From NCBI GenBank assembly GCA_038040445.1, contig JBBPIG010000003.1:186001-250000 (forward strand): a DNA stretch of 64,000 nucleotides, in the 5' to 3' direction. Positions 42,029-50,296 of the stretch are shown piece by piece; position 1 is the stretch's first letter; every line of letters begins with the position of its first letter. Source of the DNA: Acidobacteriota bacterium. GTDB lineage: Bacteria > Acidobacteriota > Blastocatellia > UBA7656. The notes under the pieces were generated by a model. That model did not search any database and had not been told where the DNA came from. It saw nothing but the letters and a program-made list of their open reading frames with translations. The translations under genes were made by a program, and so were the position numbers.

Positions 42029-43192
42029 TCAAATCGTTTCAATCAACCGAGTGAGCAGCGATGCGCGGCGGGGAATGTCGCTGATGATTATGTGCTCGTG
42101 CTCGGCGTGCGCGCCTGCCCCATCGACTCCGAGCCCATCCAGCACCGGCACGCCCAACGCTGCGATAAAGTTTCCGTCCGATCCGCCGCCGACCGAGCCC
42201 TCTTTCAGATCGTAGCCAATCTCGGAAGCCAACCGCCGGGCGTGTTCGAACAGCTCCGCTGTCTCAGGTGTCCGAACAAGCGGCGGACGATTTATCCCGC
42301 CGCGCACTTCGATGCGAGCGCCGTCGATCACCGGCTGGAGACGGGACATCGCTTCGGTTATGCGTTCACCCTCTGTGACGGTTTGAAATCGCATATCGAT
42401 GGAAGCGTGAGCCTCGGCTGCGATCACGTTTGAAAGGACGCCGCCGCGCGCCACGCCTACGTTGAGCGTCGTGCCCCGCTCGTAATCGTTCAGCTTGTTG
42501 ATAGCGAGGATTTGATGCGCGAGTTCTGTTATCGCGCTGATACCTGCCCGAGGATCGTTGCCCGCGTGAGCCGGCCTTCCGCGAATAATCAGTTCGAACT
42601 CGCCGACCCCTTTGCGTCCGGTCTTGATCGTCCCGCCCGGTATGGGCGGCTCCAGCACAAGCGCGGCGTGTGTGCGGCGCGCTTCTTCTTCAATCACGTC
42701 GCGCGAAAAATGACTACCGGTTTCTTCATCGCAAGTCATCAGCATAGTCACGCATCGTCTGGTGGCAATGCTCAACTCTTTGATTGCCCGCATCGCGAAA
42801 ACAGCAAGCATAACTCCGGATTTCATATCGAATATGCCCGGCCCGAATGCGCGGTCTTCTTCAACTCTGAAAGGCCGCGCGGCGAGCGTTCCGATGGGCC
42901 ACACGGTATCGAGATGTCCGACGATCAGAAGCTGCTTCTCGTTTGGCGATGCGTCAGGCGCGCAATCGAACCGCGCGCGGAGCGTGGAACCGTAGGCGGG
43001 ATCATTGAGCAACTCGACTGCCGCTCCCTTCGAAGCCAGACTTTCGCCGAGGTTCTCCGCTATCCGTCGCGTAGCGCTGGCTTCGCGAGACATTGATTCT
43101 TGTTCTACGAGCCAGCGGCTGAACTCGAGCATCTCCGAGCGATGGGCTTCGAAGTAAGACAGAACCGCTGGGCCGGGCCTGTTCGCTTTCAT
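42029..43192 (-). CDS. M20 family metallopeptidase (carboxypeptidase G2-like)
   Basis: A 387-residue zinc peptidase from the ATG at 43192; a TTG 57 bases earlier is a possible alternative and neither has a strong ribosome binding site. Metal and catalytic residues appear in VGHLDTVWPIGT (His, Asp), FGPGIFDMKSG (bridging Asp), TCDEETGSHF (Glu-Glu) and the final histidine in GAGAHAEHEH. A dimerisation domain with KGVGEFELIIRGRPAHAGND lies in the middle. It has no signal peptide. The 3' 98 bp are duplicated at 38251, so the gene marks the right border of the RiPP-like insertion. Confidence 0.9.
   Translation of the reverse strand: MKANRPGPAVLSYFEAHRSEMLEFSRWLVEQESMSREASATRRIAENLGESLASKGAAVELLNDPAYGSTLRARFDCAPDASPNEKQLLIVGHLDTVWPIGTLAARPFRVEEDRAFGPGIFDMKSGVMLAVFAMRAIKELSIATRRCVTMLMTCDEETGSHFSRDVIEEEARRTHAALVLEPPIPGGTIKTGRKGVGEFELIIRGRPAHAGNDPRAGISAITELAHQILAINKLNDYERGTTLNVGVARGGVLSNVIAAEAHASIDMRFQTVTEGERITEAMSRLQPVIDGARIEVRGGINRPPLVRTPETAELFEHARRLASEIGYDLKEGSVGGGSDGNFIAALGVPVLDGLGVDGAGAHAEHEHIIISDIPRRASLLTRLIETI
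42033..42130. repeat. 98-bp direct repeat, right copy (inside M20 3' end)
   Basis: This is the right-hand partner of the segment at 38251-38348, in the same orientation. It codes for the C-terminal residues of the intact M20 peptidase, so this copy is the likely source and the left copy the derived remnant. Confidence 0.9.
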
Positions 43193-43287
43193 CACACCAA
43201 GTTTTATCAGAGGGAAGCCGAGCACGCCAGCCGGCGAACCTCTCTCCAAGGGGTTGGTTAGCGGTTCACCGGCGTGACCCGTTTGTT

Positions 43288-43797
43288 CTACTTACGCTGG
43301 AGCAGGCGGTCGATTATCGAAGCGAGGTCGTTGATGAAGTCAGAATTCGGATTGAATCCGCCGCGCGGCTGCCCAAACGGATTACCCTGAGGGTCCAGAA
43401 CCACGATGGTAGGAAGCTGTGCGATTTTACCGCTGAAGCGCTTGAACGCAGCTTGATTCGTGTCGCGCAACACGCGGACCGAGCCTGAAGCGCCTGCCAT
43501 ACTCTTGAGCTGATCATTAGTCAGTTCGGTGGCCGGGTTGATGCTCACCCAGAAGAACTTTACTTCTTTGCCTTGGAATCGGTCGGCCAGCGCCTCGAGC
43601 GCCTTGAGTCCTTCGCGGCGCTGCGGATCCTGTACGCCGCTAAACAGGAGCACGGCAACGTTGCCGCGCATGCTCGAAAGAGTGACGGACTGTCCATCGG
43701 ATGTCGAAAAACCGAAGTCCTGCTGCGCGCTCGCCGTGACTGCCGCGCAAAATATGATGGCGATGGCAGCGGTTATTGCTCTCGATCGGGTAAACAT
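43288..43797 (-). CDS. Thioredoxin-fold secreted protein lacking the CxxC motif
   Basis: A 169-residue protein with a signal peptide (AITAAIAIIFCAAVTASA) and a TlpA/AhpC-like thioredoxin fold: GFSTSDGQSVTLSSMRGNVA, VLLFSGVQDPQRREGLKALE and QLPTIVVLDPQGNPFGQPRG with the cis-proline. At the active-site position it reads SGVQDPQ in place of WCxxC, and the mature protein has no cysteine. It may be a chaperone-like or binding member rather than an oxidoreductase. It starts 96 bp upstream of the M20 gene on the same strand. Confidence 0.8.
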   Translation of the reverse strand: MFTRSRAITAAIAIIFCAAVTASAQQDFGFSTSDGQSVTLSSMRGNVAVLLFSGVQDPQRREGLKALEALADRFQGKEVKFFWVSINPATELTNDQLKSMAGASGSVRVLRDTNQAAFKRFSGKIAQLPTIVVLDPQGNPFGQPRGGFNPNSDFINDLASIIDRLLQRK

Positions 43798-44092
43798 GGC
43801 TTTCTCCTAAGCTTGCTCCTATCTCTTCTCTTACCGATCTTGGATGCTGCGCGAGCCGGCAAAGTTTCACATCCCTCGCCGGTATTTCTGCTGCGCTTGT
43901 TTGAGTTTGAAGTCTAGCAGTTAGAACGAACCACCGGCAAACTGGCACTCGTTCGTAGCTGCTCAACGGAGATTTCAAACAGGCGATCGTAGGTTTACAA
44001 GACGCGTTCACTTGTTCGTATCTCGCTGGATGGCCTCAAAGCCCTTATAATCTGGCCCTGAAACCAGGTCCGGCAAGCGATGGGAGCTTAAC

Positions 44093-44674
44093 ATGATTTC
44101 AGCAGTGCTTCTGGCAGCGGGTGAGTCGCGGCGGATGGGGGAGTTCAAACAGTTGCTGGAGTTGCGCAATAAGAGCTTCGTCGAGCATTGCGTGGACAAC
44201 CTTCTGGCATCTCGCGTCGGCGAAGTGATCGTTGTGACCGGTCATCGCGAATCCGAAGTCCGGCGCGCGATCGGTGATCGTCGAGTGAAATTCGCGCACA
44301 ACCCCGAGTATCAGTCGGGAATGGCTTCGTCAATCATCCGCGGTGTCGAGGCGGTCTCTCTGACAGCGCGAGCTTTCGTGCTCGCGCTCGTTGACCAGCC
44401 CTGGATCGACGCCAGTGTGATCAACCGGATCATCGAAACCTACGAAAAGGCACAGACACTAATAGTGATTCCGGCATACGAAGGAAAAAACGGTCACCCG
44501 ATCCTTCTGGACATCAGCCTCAAAGAAGAGATTCTTAAAATGGATCCGGCGCGCGGTCTTCGCCAGGTGGTTGGCGCGCATCCGCGCGAGATCGCGCGCG
44601 TCGAAGCTTCTGACCGCGGGGTGCTGGAAGACTGCGACTTGCCCGAGGACTACGAGCGGATATTGAAACTATGA
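44093..44674 (+). CDS. MocA-like nucleotidyltransferase (molybdenum cofactor cytidylyltransferase family)
   Basis: A 193-residue protein with the nucleotide-binding signature VLLAAGESRRMG (residues 5-16), LVDQPWIDASVINRII and NGHPILLDISLKEEILKMDP, typical of the NTP_transf_3/MocA group. Members attach CMP or GMP to molybdopterin for xanthine-dehydrogenase-type enzymes, but related proteins act on other substrates. GGGAGC precedes the ATG and a TATAAT-like box lies at 44046-44051. No molybdoenzyme gene is in the window. Confidence 0.83.
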   Translation: MISAVLLAAGESRRMGEFKQLLELRNKSFVEHCVDNLLASRVGEVIVVTGHRESEVRRAIGDRRVKFAHNPEYQSGMASSIIRGVEAVSLTARAFVLALVDQPWIDASVINRIIETYEKAQTLIVIPAYEGKNGHPILLDISLKEEILKMDPARGLRQVVGAHPREIARVEASDRGVLEDCDLPEDYERILKL

Positions 44675-44804
44675 TGTGAGCATCAGGCGGGCGCTGGCTA
44701 CATATTGCTCAGCACTAAGTTCCCAGCGGGTACGGTGTGACCAAAAGCCAATGAGGCCCCCGCAGCGCGAAGGCCTCCTTTTTCTGCCCGAATTCAACCG
44801 ATCA

Positions 44805-45173
44805 TCAAACTGCTATTCTTTCTCGCGCTGCGCGAGATCCCGGCACCTCAAACGGGATTACTCGGCCGTGGCTTGACGCGACGTGAGCGTCTCTCACGCG
44901 ACCAGCCCTGAGCGTTGCGATGTTTACGCCGACGGCCGACGCCAACAAGTAACTACTGCCTCCGCAGTGTGCACAGTTGCCGGCCCGGTCCAGGTACGTC
45001 TTGATTGGCCGAGCGCCTTCCCCGGAACAGTTGCCGCAGATTATCTGAATTCCAATCGTCATCAACCCGGGGCGCGGCTGAACTAGCTGCGCCGGATCTG
45101 CGGTTCGGCCCTTCATCAGGACGAGGCTCGCGAATCCCAGTGCGATCGCGGTTGCCACCATTATTGTCAGCAT
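44805..45173 (-). CDS. Small membrane-anchored zinc-ribbon-like protein
   Basis: A 122-residue product with GGAGAG upstream of its ATG. Residues 1-20 form a membrane helix (LTIMVATAIALGFASLVLM). Then come two CxxC pairs, CGNC (46-49) and CAHC (67-70), in a zinc-ribbon-like arrangement (IQIICGNCSGEGARPIKTYL, DRAGNCAHCGGSSYLLAS). The basic C-terminus may be disordered. Function is unknown; a redox or DNA-independent zinc structural role is possible. Confidence 0.6.
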   Translation of the reverse strand: MLTIMVATAIALGFASLVLMKGRTADPAQLVQPRPGLMTIGIQIICGNCSGEGARPIKTYLDRAGNCAHCGGSSYLLASAVGVNIATLRAGRVRDAHVASSHGRVIPFEVPGSRAARERIAV

Positions 45174-45682
45174 AAGGTTCTCTCCTCACGACTCTTGTCT
45201 AAAACTATTCATTCAATAATCGCTTCTCACGGACCTCTCTTCGCTCATTCAACAGTACGAAGCAAAGACAGCCGTCGATTCAGACGAGATATAAGCAATG
45301 CCTGTGCCAACTTGAGTCGAAAGCCGCGTCGCGATTGTCCAGCGTCATTTTAATTTATCTGTGTGGATTCTAAGGAACTCGATGGCCTGAGGGGAGTGAG
45401 CTTGGGATAGAGTTGTACTCGAAGAGTACAAAGCTGCACAGATGTTCAAAGTGGCGCCTGACTAGCTGTCTTCCATACTGACATTCCTAGTTGAGCCAGG
45501 AGAATCATTATGCGCGACCCTCCCGCGTGAGGCGCGACGGTCATGGTCGCGCGCACTCACGGACCAGGTTAGCTCCGCGCGCGCCGGCAGACTTTGCCAA
45601 TGTGCGCCGAAGAAGACGACGTCACCCGCGTATTACTCCGCGCTTTACAGCTTCAACTGCATCCGTGTAGCCTGCATACGCA
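45174..45682. other. Intergenic region without a recognisable gene
   Basis: In this 509-bp stretch I found no frame with both a plausible start and coding-like sequence. It contains a 19-bp palindrome at 45413 and a GCGCGACC...GGTCGCGCGC inverted repeat near 45515-45555. It lies upstream of the SOS-associated peptidase gene and may hold its control region. Confidence 0.5.
45413..45431. promoter_or_regulatory. Palindrome TTGTACTC-GAA-GAGTACAA, possible operator
   Basis: Two perfect 8-base half-sites flank a 3-base spacer, about 250 bp upstream of the SRAP gene. The symmetry suits a dimeric repressor. Assigning it to LexA would be guesswork because the LexA box of this lineage is not known to me. 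Confidence 0.35.
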
Positions 45683-46372
45683 ATGTGCGGTCGATTCGTC
45701 AGGAAAAGATCCTCTTCATTGATGGCAAAGGATTTCAGCGTCGAAGAAATCACTGACGATCTCCAGCCCAGTTTCAACATAGCGCCGACGCAGAATGTCG
45801 CGGTCGTTTTGAGAGATGGAGCTATCCGGCTGGTCGCGATGCGTTGGGGGCTAGTGCCTTCATGGGCGACGGACCTGGCGATTGGCAGCAGGCTCATCAA
45901 CGCACGCGCGGAGACGTTGATGGAGAAATCAGCTTTCAAGGACGCGTTCAGGAGACGCCGATGTCTGGTCGTGGCGGATGGTTTCTATGAGTGGCAGAAG
46001 CGGGGCGGCGCGAAGACTCCGGTATTCATTCACCTCGAGCCGGAGCGCTCGTTCGGCTTCGCCGGCCTCTATGAAGTCTGGACGCCGCCTTTTGGGGAGC
46101 GGCTCGTTACGTGCACGATAATCACAGCAGAGCCGAACGATTTGGTGCGTCCGATCCACGATCGTATGCCGGTAATTTTGCCCAGCGGTGTCGAAGGTCT
46201 CTGGCTCGACCCCGAGGTGGAAGACCCCAGGCGGTTGCTCGATCTGCTGCAGCCCTATCCGGCCGATGAGATGGCCGCGCACACGGTTTCGAGTCTCGTA
46301 AACTCGGTCAAAAACGATTCGCCGGAATGTATTGAGCCGGCGCCAGACACGAGCGAGCCGCTGCTGTTTTGA
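45683..46372 (+). CDS. SOS response-associated peptidase (SRAP/YedK/HMCES family)
   Basis: A 229-residue protein beginning MCGRF, where Cys2 becomes the N-terminal residue that crosslinks to abasic sites in single-stranded DNA. The other conserved residues are visible: Asn73 in LINARAET, Glu103 in ADGFYEWQ, and His159 in IHDRMPVIL. This set defines the HMCES/YedK family, which protects abasic sites during replication. Length is normal. The gene stands alone, with a palindrome upstream that might mediate damage control. Confidence 0.95.
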   Translation: MCGRFVRKRSSSLMAKDFSVEEITDDLQPSFNIAPTQNVAVVLRDGAIRLVAMRWGLVPSWATDLAIGSRLINARAETLMEKSAFKDAFRRRRCLVVADGFYEWQKRGGAKTPVFIHLEPERSFGFAGLYEVWTPPFGERLVTCTIITAEPNDLVRPIHDRMPVILPSGVEGLWLDPEVEDPRRLLDLLQPYPADEMAAHTVSSLVNSVKNDSPECIEPAPDTSEPLLF

Positions 46373-46464
46373 GGCTAAGGCCTTGACCAAGTGAGATGAG
46401 CCGCAGGATGGCGGCTTCAACACCATCCTAAGAATCACCCAAGCATGTTCTACCGAAACCGCGG

Positions 46465-46914
46465 CTACATCCGCCAATCGGCGGGGAAGTGTTTGCTTTC
46501 ACCGGGTGGTATGATCACTGAGTCCCCGAATGAATCTCCGAAACGCTCGACCACCAATCCGTCCTCGCTCATAAGCTCGATCTCGTATTCTGATATTTCT
46601 GTCTCGCATTCGGAATGGTTGGTGAATCCGCAAAACACCCACAAACGCTGGCGGGGACCGAACTCAAACACGCCGCCTGAATCCCACTCTCGGGTCCAGA
46701 TGACCTGCCCATCAGAGTCCATCAAGACGAGGCTATACCCGGCTATTTTCAACGCGGGCGTCGTCTGGGATGTTCGCCGAGAGCTCTTGTCTCTGCGCCT
46801 CGGAAGGTTCATCGCGGACGCTATGCGACTCCTGATCCCGGCAATCAATGCGAGCACCGAGCCCCAACCGCGGAGCCATGTCGGGTGAGGAGTCAGTTGG
46901 TCAAGCCGCTGCAT
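46465..46914 (-). CDS. Hypothetical protein coupled to bactofilin
   Basis: A 149-residue protein whose ATG overlaps the stop codon of the bactofilin gene (TAATG), so translation is coupled. A basic N-terminal region of about 45 residues precedes a beta-rich domain (KIAGYSLVLMDSDGQVIWTR, EFGPRQRLWVFCGFTNHSEC, YEIELMSEDGLVVERFGDSF). No family is recognised. Coupling suggests that it works with the bactofilin polymer. An antisense frame over the same bases looks non-coding. Confidence 0.7.
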   Translation of the reverse strand: MQRLDQLTPHPTWLRGWGSVLALIAGIRSRIASAMNLPRRRDKSSRRTSQTTPALKIAGYSLVLMDSDGQVIWTREWDSGGVFEFGPRQRLWVFCGFTNHSECETEISEYEIELMSEDGLVVERFGDSFGDSVIIPPGESKHFPADWRM

Positions 46915-47333
46915 TAGGACGCACCCTTGCTCTTATGCAACTGGTCGTTCGCTTCGACGCTGATCTTCTCGGGCAATCGCGCCGCTTCTTTGCCCATCGT
47001 TACAGCGCCGCTCAAAATTGCGCCCTCTTCTACAAGCAGGACCGGAGTGCTTACGTCACCCTGGACGCGCGCGGTCTTGTAGATCTCAACTCTGGACCGG
47101 GCGTTGACGTTTCCGCGAACGGCGCCTCGAATCACACAAACGCCGACGTCGATATCAGCCTCGACCTCGCCGGTTTGCTCGATGACGAGAGTGCCGCTTT
47201 CCGAGGCCAGCTTGCCGTTGACTTTGCCGTCCACCTGCAGCGCGTCTGCAAAGGAGACGTCTCCAGACACTTCGACCCCTCGGCTTATCCTACCCTGGCC
47301 TGAGTCGTCAGCGTTACCTTTGAACCCTTTCAT
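46914..47333 (-). CDS. Bactofilin (polymer-forming cytoskeletal protein)
   Basis: A 139-residue protein of the bactofilin family, built of short beta-helix turns: RGVEVSGDVSFADALQVDGK, NGKLASESGTLVIEQTGEVE, VIRGAVRGNVNARSRVEIYK and ARVQGDVSTPVLLVEEGAIL. Bactofilins polymerise without nucleotides and organise cell shape, envelope or polar structures. GGGAGG precedes the ATG. It is the first gene of a two-gene unit with the coupled hypothetical protein downstream. Confidence 0.93.
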   Translation of the reverse strand: MKGFKGNADDSGQGRISRGVEVSGDVSFADALQVDGKVNGKLASESGTLVIEQTGEVEADIDVGVCVIRGAVRGNVNARSRVEIYKTARVQGDVSTPVLLVEEGAILSGAVTMGKEAARLPEKISVEANDQLHKSKGAS

Positions 47334-47660
47334 GTCATCCTCCCTGCTTGTGGTTTAGAGAAAGAACAATCCCGCCGAACCGTTCGTGGTGGGACGAGGC
47401 GGTGCCGTGCGATTTCTGAACTGTGTTGTTGTTCCGATTTCTAAGAACGAGATGAGGATCAGGGCCGAACCGTTTGCGTGTCTCGCAACGGACGAGATAA
47501 TAGCACAGCCCTGCGAAAAGTGAACATCTTTCTCTAGCCATTCGGTGGTTCTTGTTGGTTTAGCTCCCTAAATGTCCTGTCTATGGCAACGGGAACGCCA
47601 GTTTCTGACGCCACGGCTCCAGCGGAGCGACTTGGTCGTGGAAGGACATTCTTGGTAGTT
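47334..47660. other. Intergenic region, no gene seen
   Basis: About 330 bp between the bactofilin start and a family C hairpin. It presumably carries the bactofilin promoter on the minus strand. No protein-like frame with a ribosome binding site was found. Confidence 0.4.
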
Positions 47661-47760
47661 GGTCAGTTTGCGGTTCAGAGTACAAGCTTTAGCTTGCCTC
47701 TCAGGTTCATGCGGCCGAAAGAGCAAGCTGAAAGCTTGTACTCTGAACTCAAACTGACCC
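47661..47760. repeat. Long-arm hairpin, family C (AAGCTTTAGCTTG) copy 3
   Basis: The left arm (GGTCAGTTTGCGGTTCAGAG then TACAAGCTTTAGCTTGC) and the right arm (GCAAGCTGAAAGCTTGTACT then CTGAACTCAAACTGACC) pair over about 38 bases with a 22-base loop. TTCAGAGT(A/T)CAAGCTT is shared with the element at 13298. It lies upstream of the caspase-like gene. Confidence 0.75.
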
Positions 47761-47952
47761 ACCACCACATTCTTGATCGGATTGGTGAGGCTGTGCAATA
47801 CTCCCGAAGGTTGAACCGCGGGCGAGATCGCAGGCGCGAACAGACTTTTTCCCGCCGGATTTGTTTGAGAATTCGCGGCCGCAACTATCTCGCCAACTCT
47901 GCAAGATTTGAATGTCTCTCGAGGTCGGATATTTCTTTTACGGAGGCTGATC

Positions 47953-50205
47953 ATGCGTAATCGAATCGTTCTCATCGTTCTGAGCTTTTTTTTGTCTGGG
48001 CATTTAGTTTTTGCGAATGGACCGCAGAAACCCGGCAAACAGAAGCCGGCGCCGAAGACATCCACATCGCCTAAGGATGACAAGAAGGCCCCCTCGTCAA
48101 CGGATGCAAAACCGGCCCGGGCGCAGTCCGCCAAAAAGGCGCCCGTGGCCGTCAACCAGTGGGCTCTGCTGGTCGGAGTAAGCCAATATCCCGGGCAGAT
48201 TCAGAGCCTGGGGTTCCCGCGCGACGATGCTCGCGCCATCAAAGACTTGCTGGTTAGCGATGCCGGTTTTCCCGAAGACCACATCCGACTCTTGACCGAC
48301 GACGGCGCCGGAGACGCGAAGGCCACCAAGCAGAATATCCTGGCGGCCGTGGACTATTTTGCGCCGCGCGTGCAGCCGGGCCAGGAGGTGATCGTGTTCC
48401 TGGCTGGCCACGGCATCGCTCGCGGGCTGGGCATTCAGGCCAAGAGCTATTTCCTGCCGGTCGATGTCGATGCTCAGTCGAAGGAGTCGCTGGAGCGAAC
48501 AGCCGTAGACCTTGAAGAACTTGCCCGCAAGCTTAGCGAATTGAAGGCGTCGCAGTTTTCCATCTTCATAGACGCGTGCCGCGAAGATCCATTCCCGGGT
48601 CGTGGCATCAAGGGAAACACAATGACCGATGTGATGAGCCGCGGTCTGCGCATTACGCCGAGCGTTTCCCGCCCTGCAGATTCCCCGCAGCCAACCGCGA
48701 TTGTCTTCTACGCTTGCAAAGTCGGGGAACGCGCCTTCGAAGACCCTCAACTGAAACACGGTGTCTTCACCTATTTCATCCTGGAGGGAATCCGCCAGGT
48801 GGCGAACAGACCGGACGGCCGAGTTGAAGCAGGCTATCTGGCGAAGTTCCTTGAAGAGAACGTGAAAAAATGGAGCGCTGATTTCCAGAGCCGCTCGAAG
48901 TTTGCAGTCGAACAAACGCCTACGATGGTGGCGACCGAAATTCGCGGTTCGATGGTTATCGTGCGTCTGTCTCAGTCTGCCGCCAGTCCACCGTCGGCGC
49001 CAACGATTGGCACCGTAGTCCTTGCGACGTCTCCCAAAGATGCCAGCTTGAGTTTGAACGGTAAGGTCCTGGGCACCGCGCCGCTCGAAAAACAGCTTCA
49101 GCCGGGCGAATACACCGTGCGTGCCGAGTCGCAGGGCTTTCAACCAACCGAAACAAAAATCACCGTTGTACCCGGCTACCAGCAGGAGTTCACGATTACC
49201 TTGAAGCCCACGACCAGTAATGCGAGCTATGAAAAGGGAGTCCAGTTCGAAGCTCAAAATCTATGGCCCCAGGCCATCGGGTCCTACGAGCAAGCGGTTC
49301 GCGAAGATCCCACTTCGGTAGCCGCCTATGAGCGGCTGGCGACCGCATATATGGCGGCTGCGCGGTATCGCGATGCGGTCGATTTGCTCACCGGGGCTTC
49401 GGAAAAACTTCCTGACAATGCCGCGCTGATTGCGCGCCGCTCGCGCGCACTAAGCGAGTGGGCCGTTCGGGACGAAACCCAGGACGCCTCCACCAATTCG
49501 CGGCCGAGTAAGGCGATCAAACAGAAGGACGCTGCCAAAGAAGCGCTGCGATCGGCAGAGCTCGCCGCGAAGAAAGCGCCTGACCTTGCGGTTGTCAATC
49601 TCGCGCTCGGCTATGCGTACGGTCTCGAAGAGCGCGACCGGCCAAAAGCTATCTCGGCGTTTGTGCGCGCGACGACGATTGCGACCGAAGACCCGGAAGG
49701 CTACTACGGGGCCGGCTACACCTATCGCCTGATGAAGCAGTACCCGCAGGCGATACCGCAGTTGAAGAAGGCGCTCGAGCTGCGCCCCGACTACTACGAA
49801 GCGCATCGGGAGCTGGCTTATTGTTATCACGCGGCAGGCGAAACTGATCGCGCCATAAGTGAATACAACACAGCAAGCGGCTATCAAGGTGAGACCAACA
49901 ATTCCGGCGAGATGGCTGGCAATCACCTTGCCCTCTCAGCGTTGTACACCGAGAAGGGGCAACAGGTGGGCGGTCCTGAGGGCGACGCCATCGGCAAAGC
50001 TGGCAAGGGGCATGAAACCGAAGCGCGGGGATTCGACCCGACGCTAAAGGCAGCTCTGAAGATTCTCACTGCCAGCGGGGTCTCGTATCGGATGACGGCC
50101 TACTTGCCTTCCGAGGTGCGGGGATTGATAAACACAGGCGGCGTGACTGTACCCGGCGTACCGGGCGGGATAAAAATACCGTTTGGGAAGAAGAAGAAGC
50201 CTTGA
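47953..50205 (+). CDS. Secreted caspase-like (C14) protease with PEGA domain and TPRs
   Basis: The ATG at 47953 has CGGAGG upstream and opens a signal peptide (IVLIVLSFFLSGHLVFA). After a Lys/Pro/Ser-rich linker (residues 23-65), the 750-residue protein has a C14 caspase-like domain with the dyad His153 (FLAGHGIARG) and Cys209 (FIDACRED). Next is a PEGA domain at about 350-425 (VVLATSPKDASLSLNGKVLG), then TPR units to about residue 690. Caspase-like proteins of this type are expanded in Acidobacteriota and Cyanobacteria and may act in envelope signalling or stress. Export to the periplasm is predicted; substrates are unknown. Confidence 0.88.
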   Translation: MRNRIVLIVLSFFLSGHLVFANGPQKPGKQKPAPKTSTSPKDDKKAPSSTDAKPARAQSAKKAPVAVNQWALLVGVSQYPGQIQSLGFPRDDARAIKDLLVSDAGFPEDHIRLLTDDGAGDAKATKQNILAAVDYFAPRVQPGQEVIVFLAGHGIARGLGIQAKSYFLPVDVDAQSKESLERTAVDLEELARKLSELKASQFSIFIDACREDPFPGRGIKGNTMTDVMSRGLRITPSVSRPADSPQPTAIVFYACKVGERAFEDPQLKHGVFTYFILEGIRQVANRPDGRVEAGYLAKFLEENVKKWSADFQSRSKFAVEQTPTMVATEIRGSMVIVRLSQSAASPPSAPTIGTVVLATSPKDASLSLNGKVLGTAPLEKQLQPGEYTVRAESQGFQPTETKITVVPGYQQEFTITLKPTTSNASYEKGVQFEAQNLWPQAIGSYEQAVREDPTSVAAYERLATAYMAAARYRDAVDLLTGASEKLPDNAALIARRSRALSEWAVRDETQDASTNSRPSKAIKQKDAAKEALRSAELAAKKAPDLAVVNLALGYAYGLEERDRPKAISAFVRATTIATEDPEGYYGAGYTYRLMKQYPQAIPQLKKALELRPDYYEAHRELAYCYHAAGETDRAISEYNTASGYQGETNNSGEMAGNHLALSALYTEKGQQVGGPEGDAIGKAGKGHETEARGFDPTLKAALKILTASGVSYRMTAYLPSEVRGLINTGGVTVPGVPGGIKIPFGKKKKP

Positions 50206-50296
50206 GGGGGCCCTTGCAAGTTCGATAAGCCCGGAGCGGGCGTGTTGACCTCCGAGCATCAGGAGCGTAGGCATTCCAAGACGAGTGAAGTTGGGA

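Noticed and set aside
44046-44051. TATAAT box upstream of the MocA-like gene as a full promoter
   Set aside because: No acceptable -35 hexamer is found at 15-19 bases, so only the -10-like box is mentioned in the gene entry.
46445-46888. 147-codon plus-strand frame opposite the bactofilin partner
   Set aside because: Ser/Arg-rich, no ribosome binding site; the minus-strand gene is coupled to bactofilin by TAATG and is preferred.
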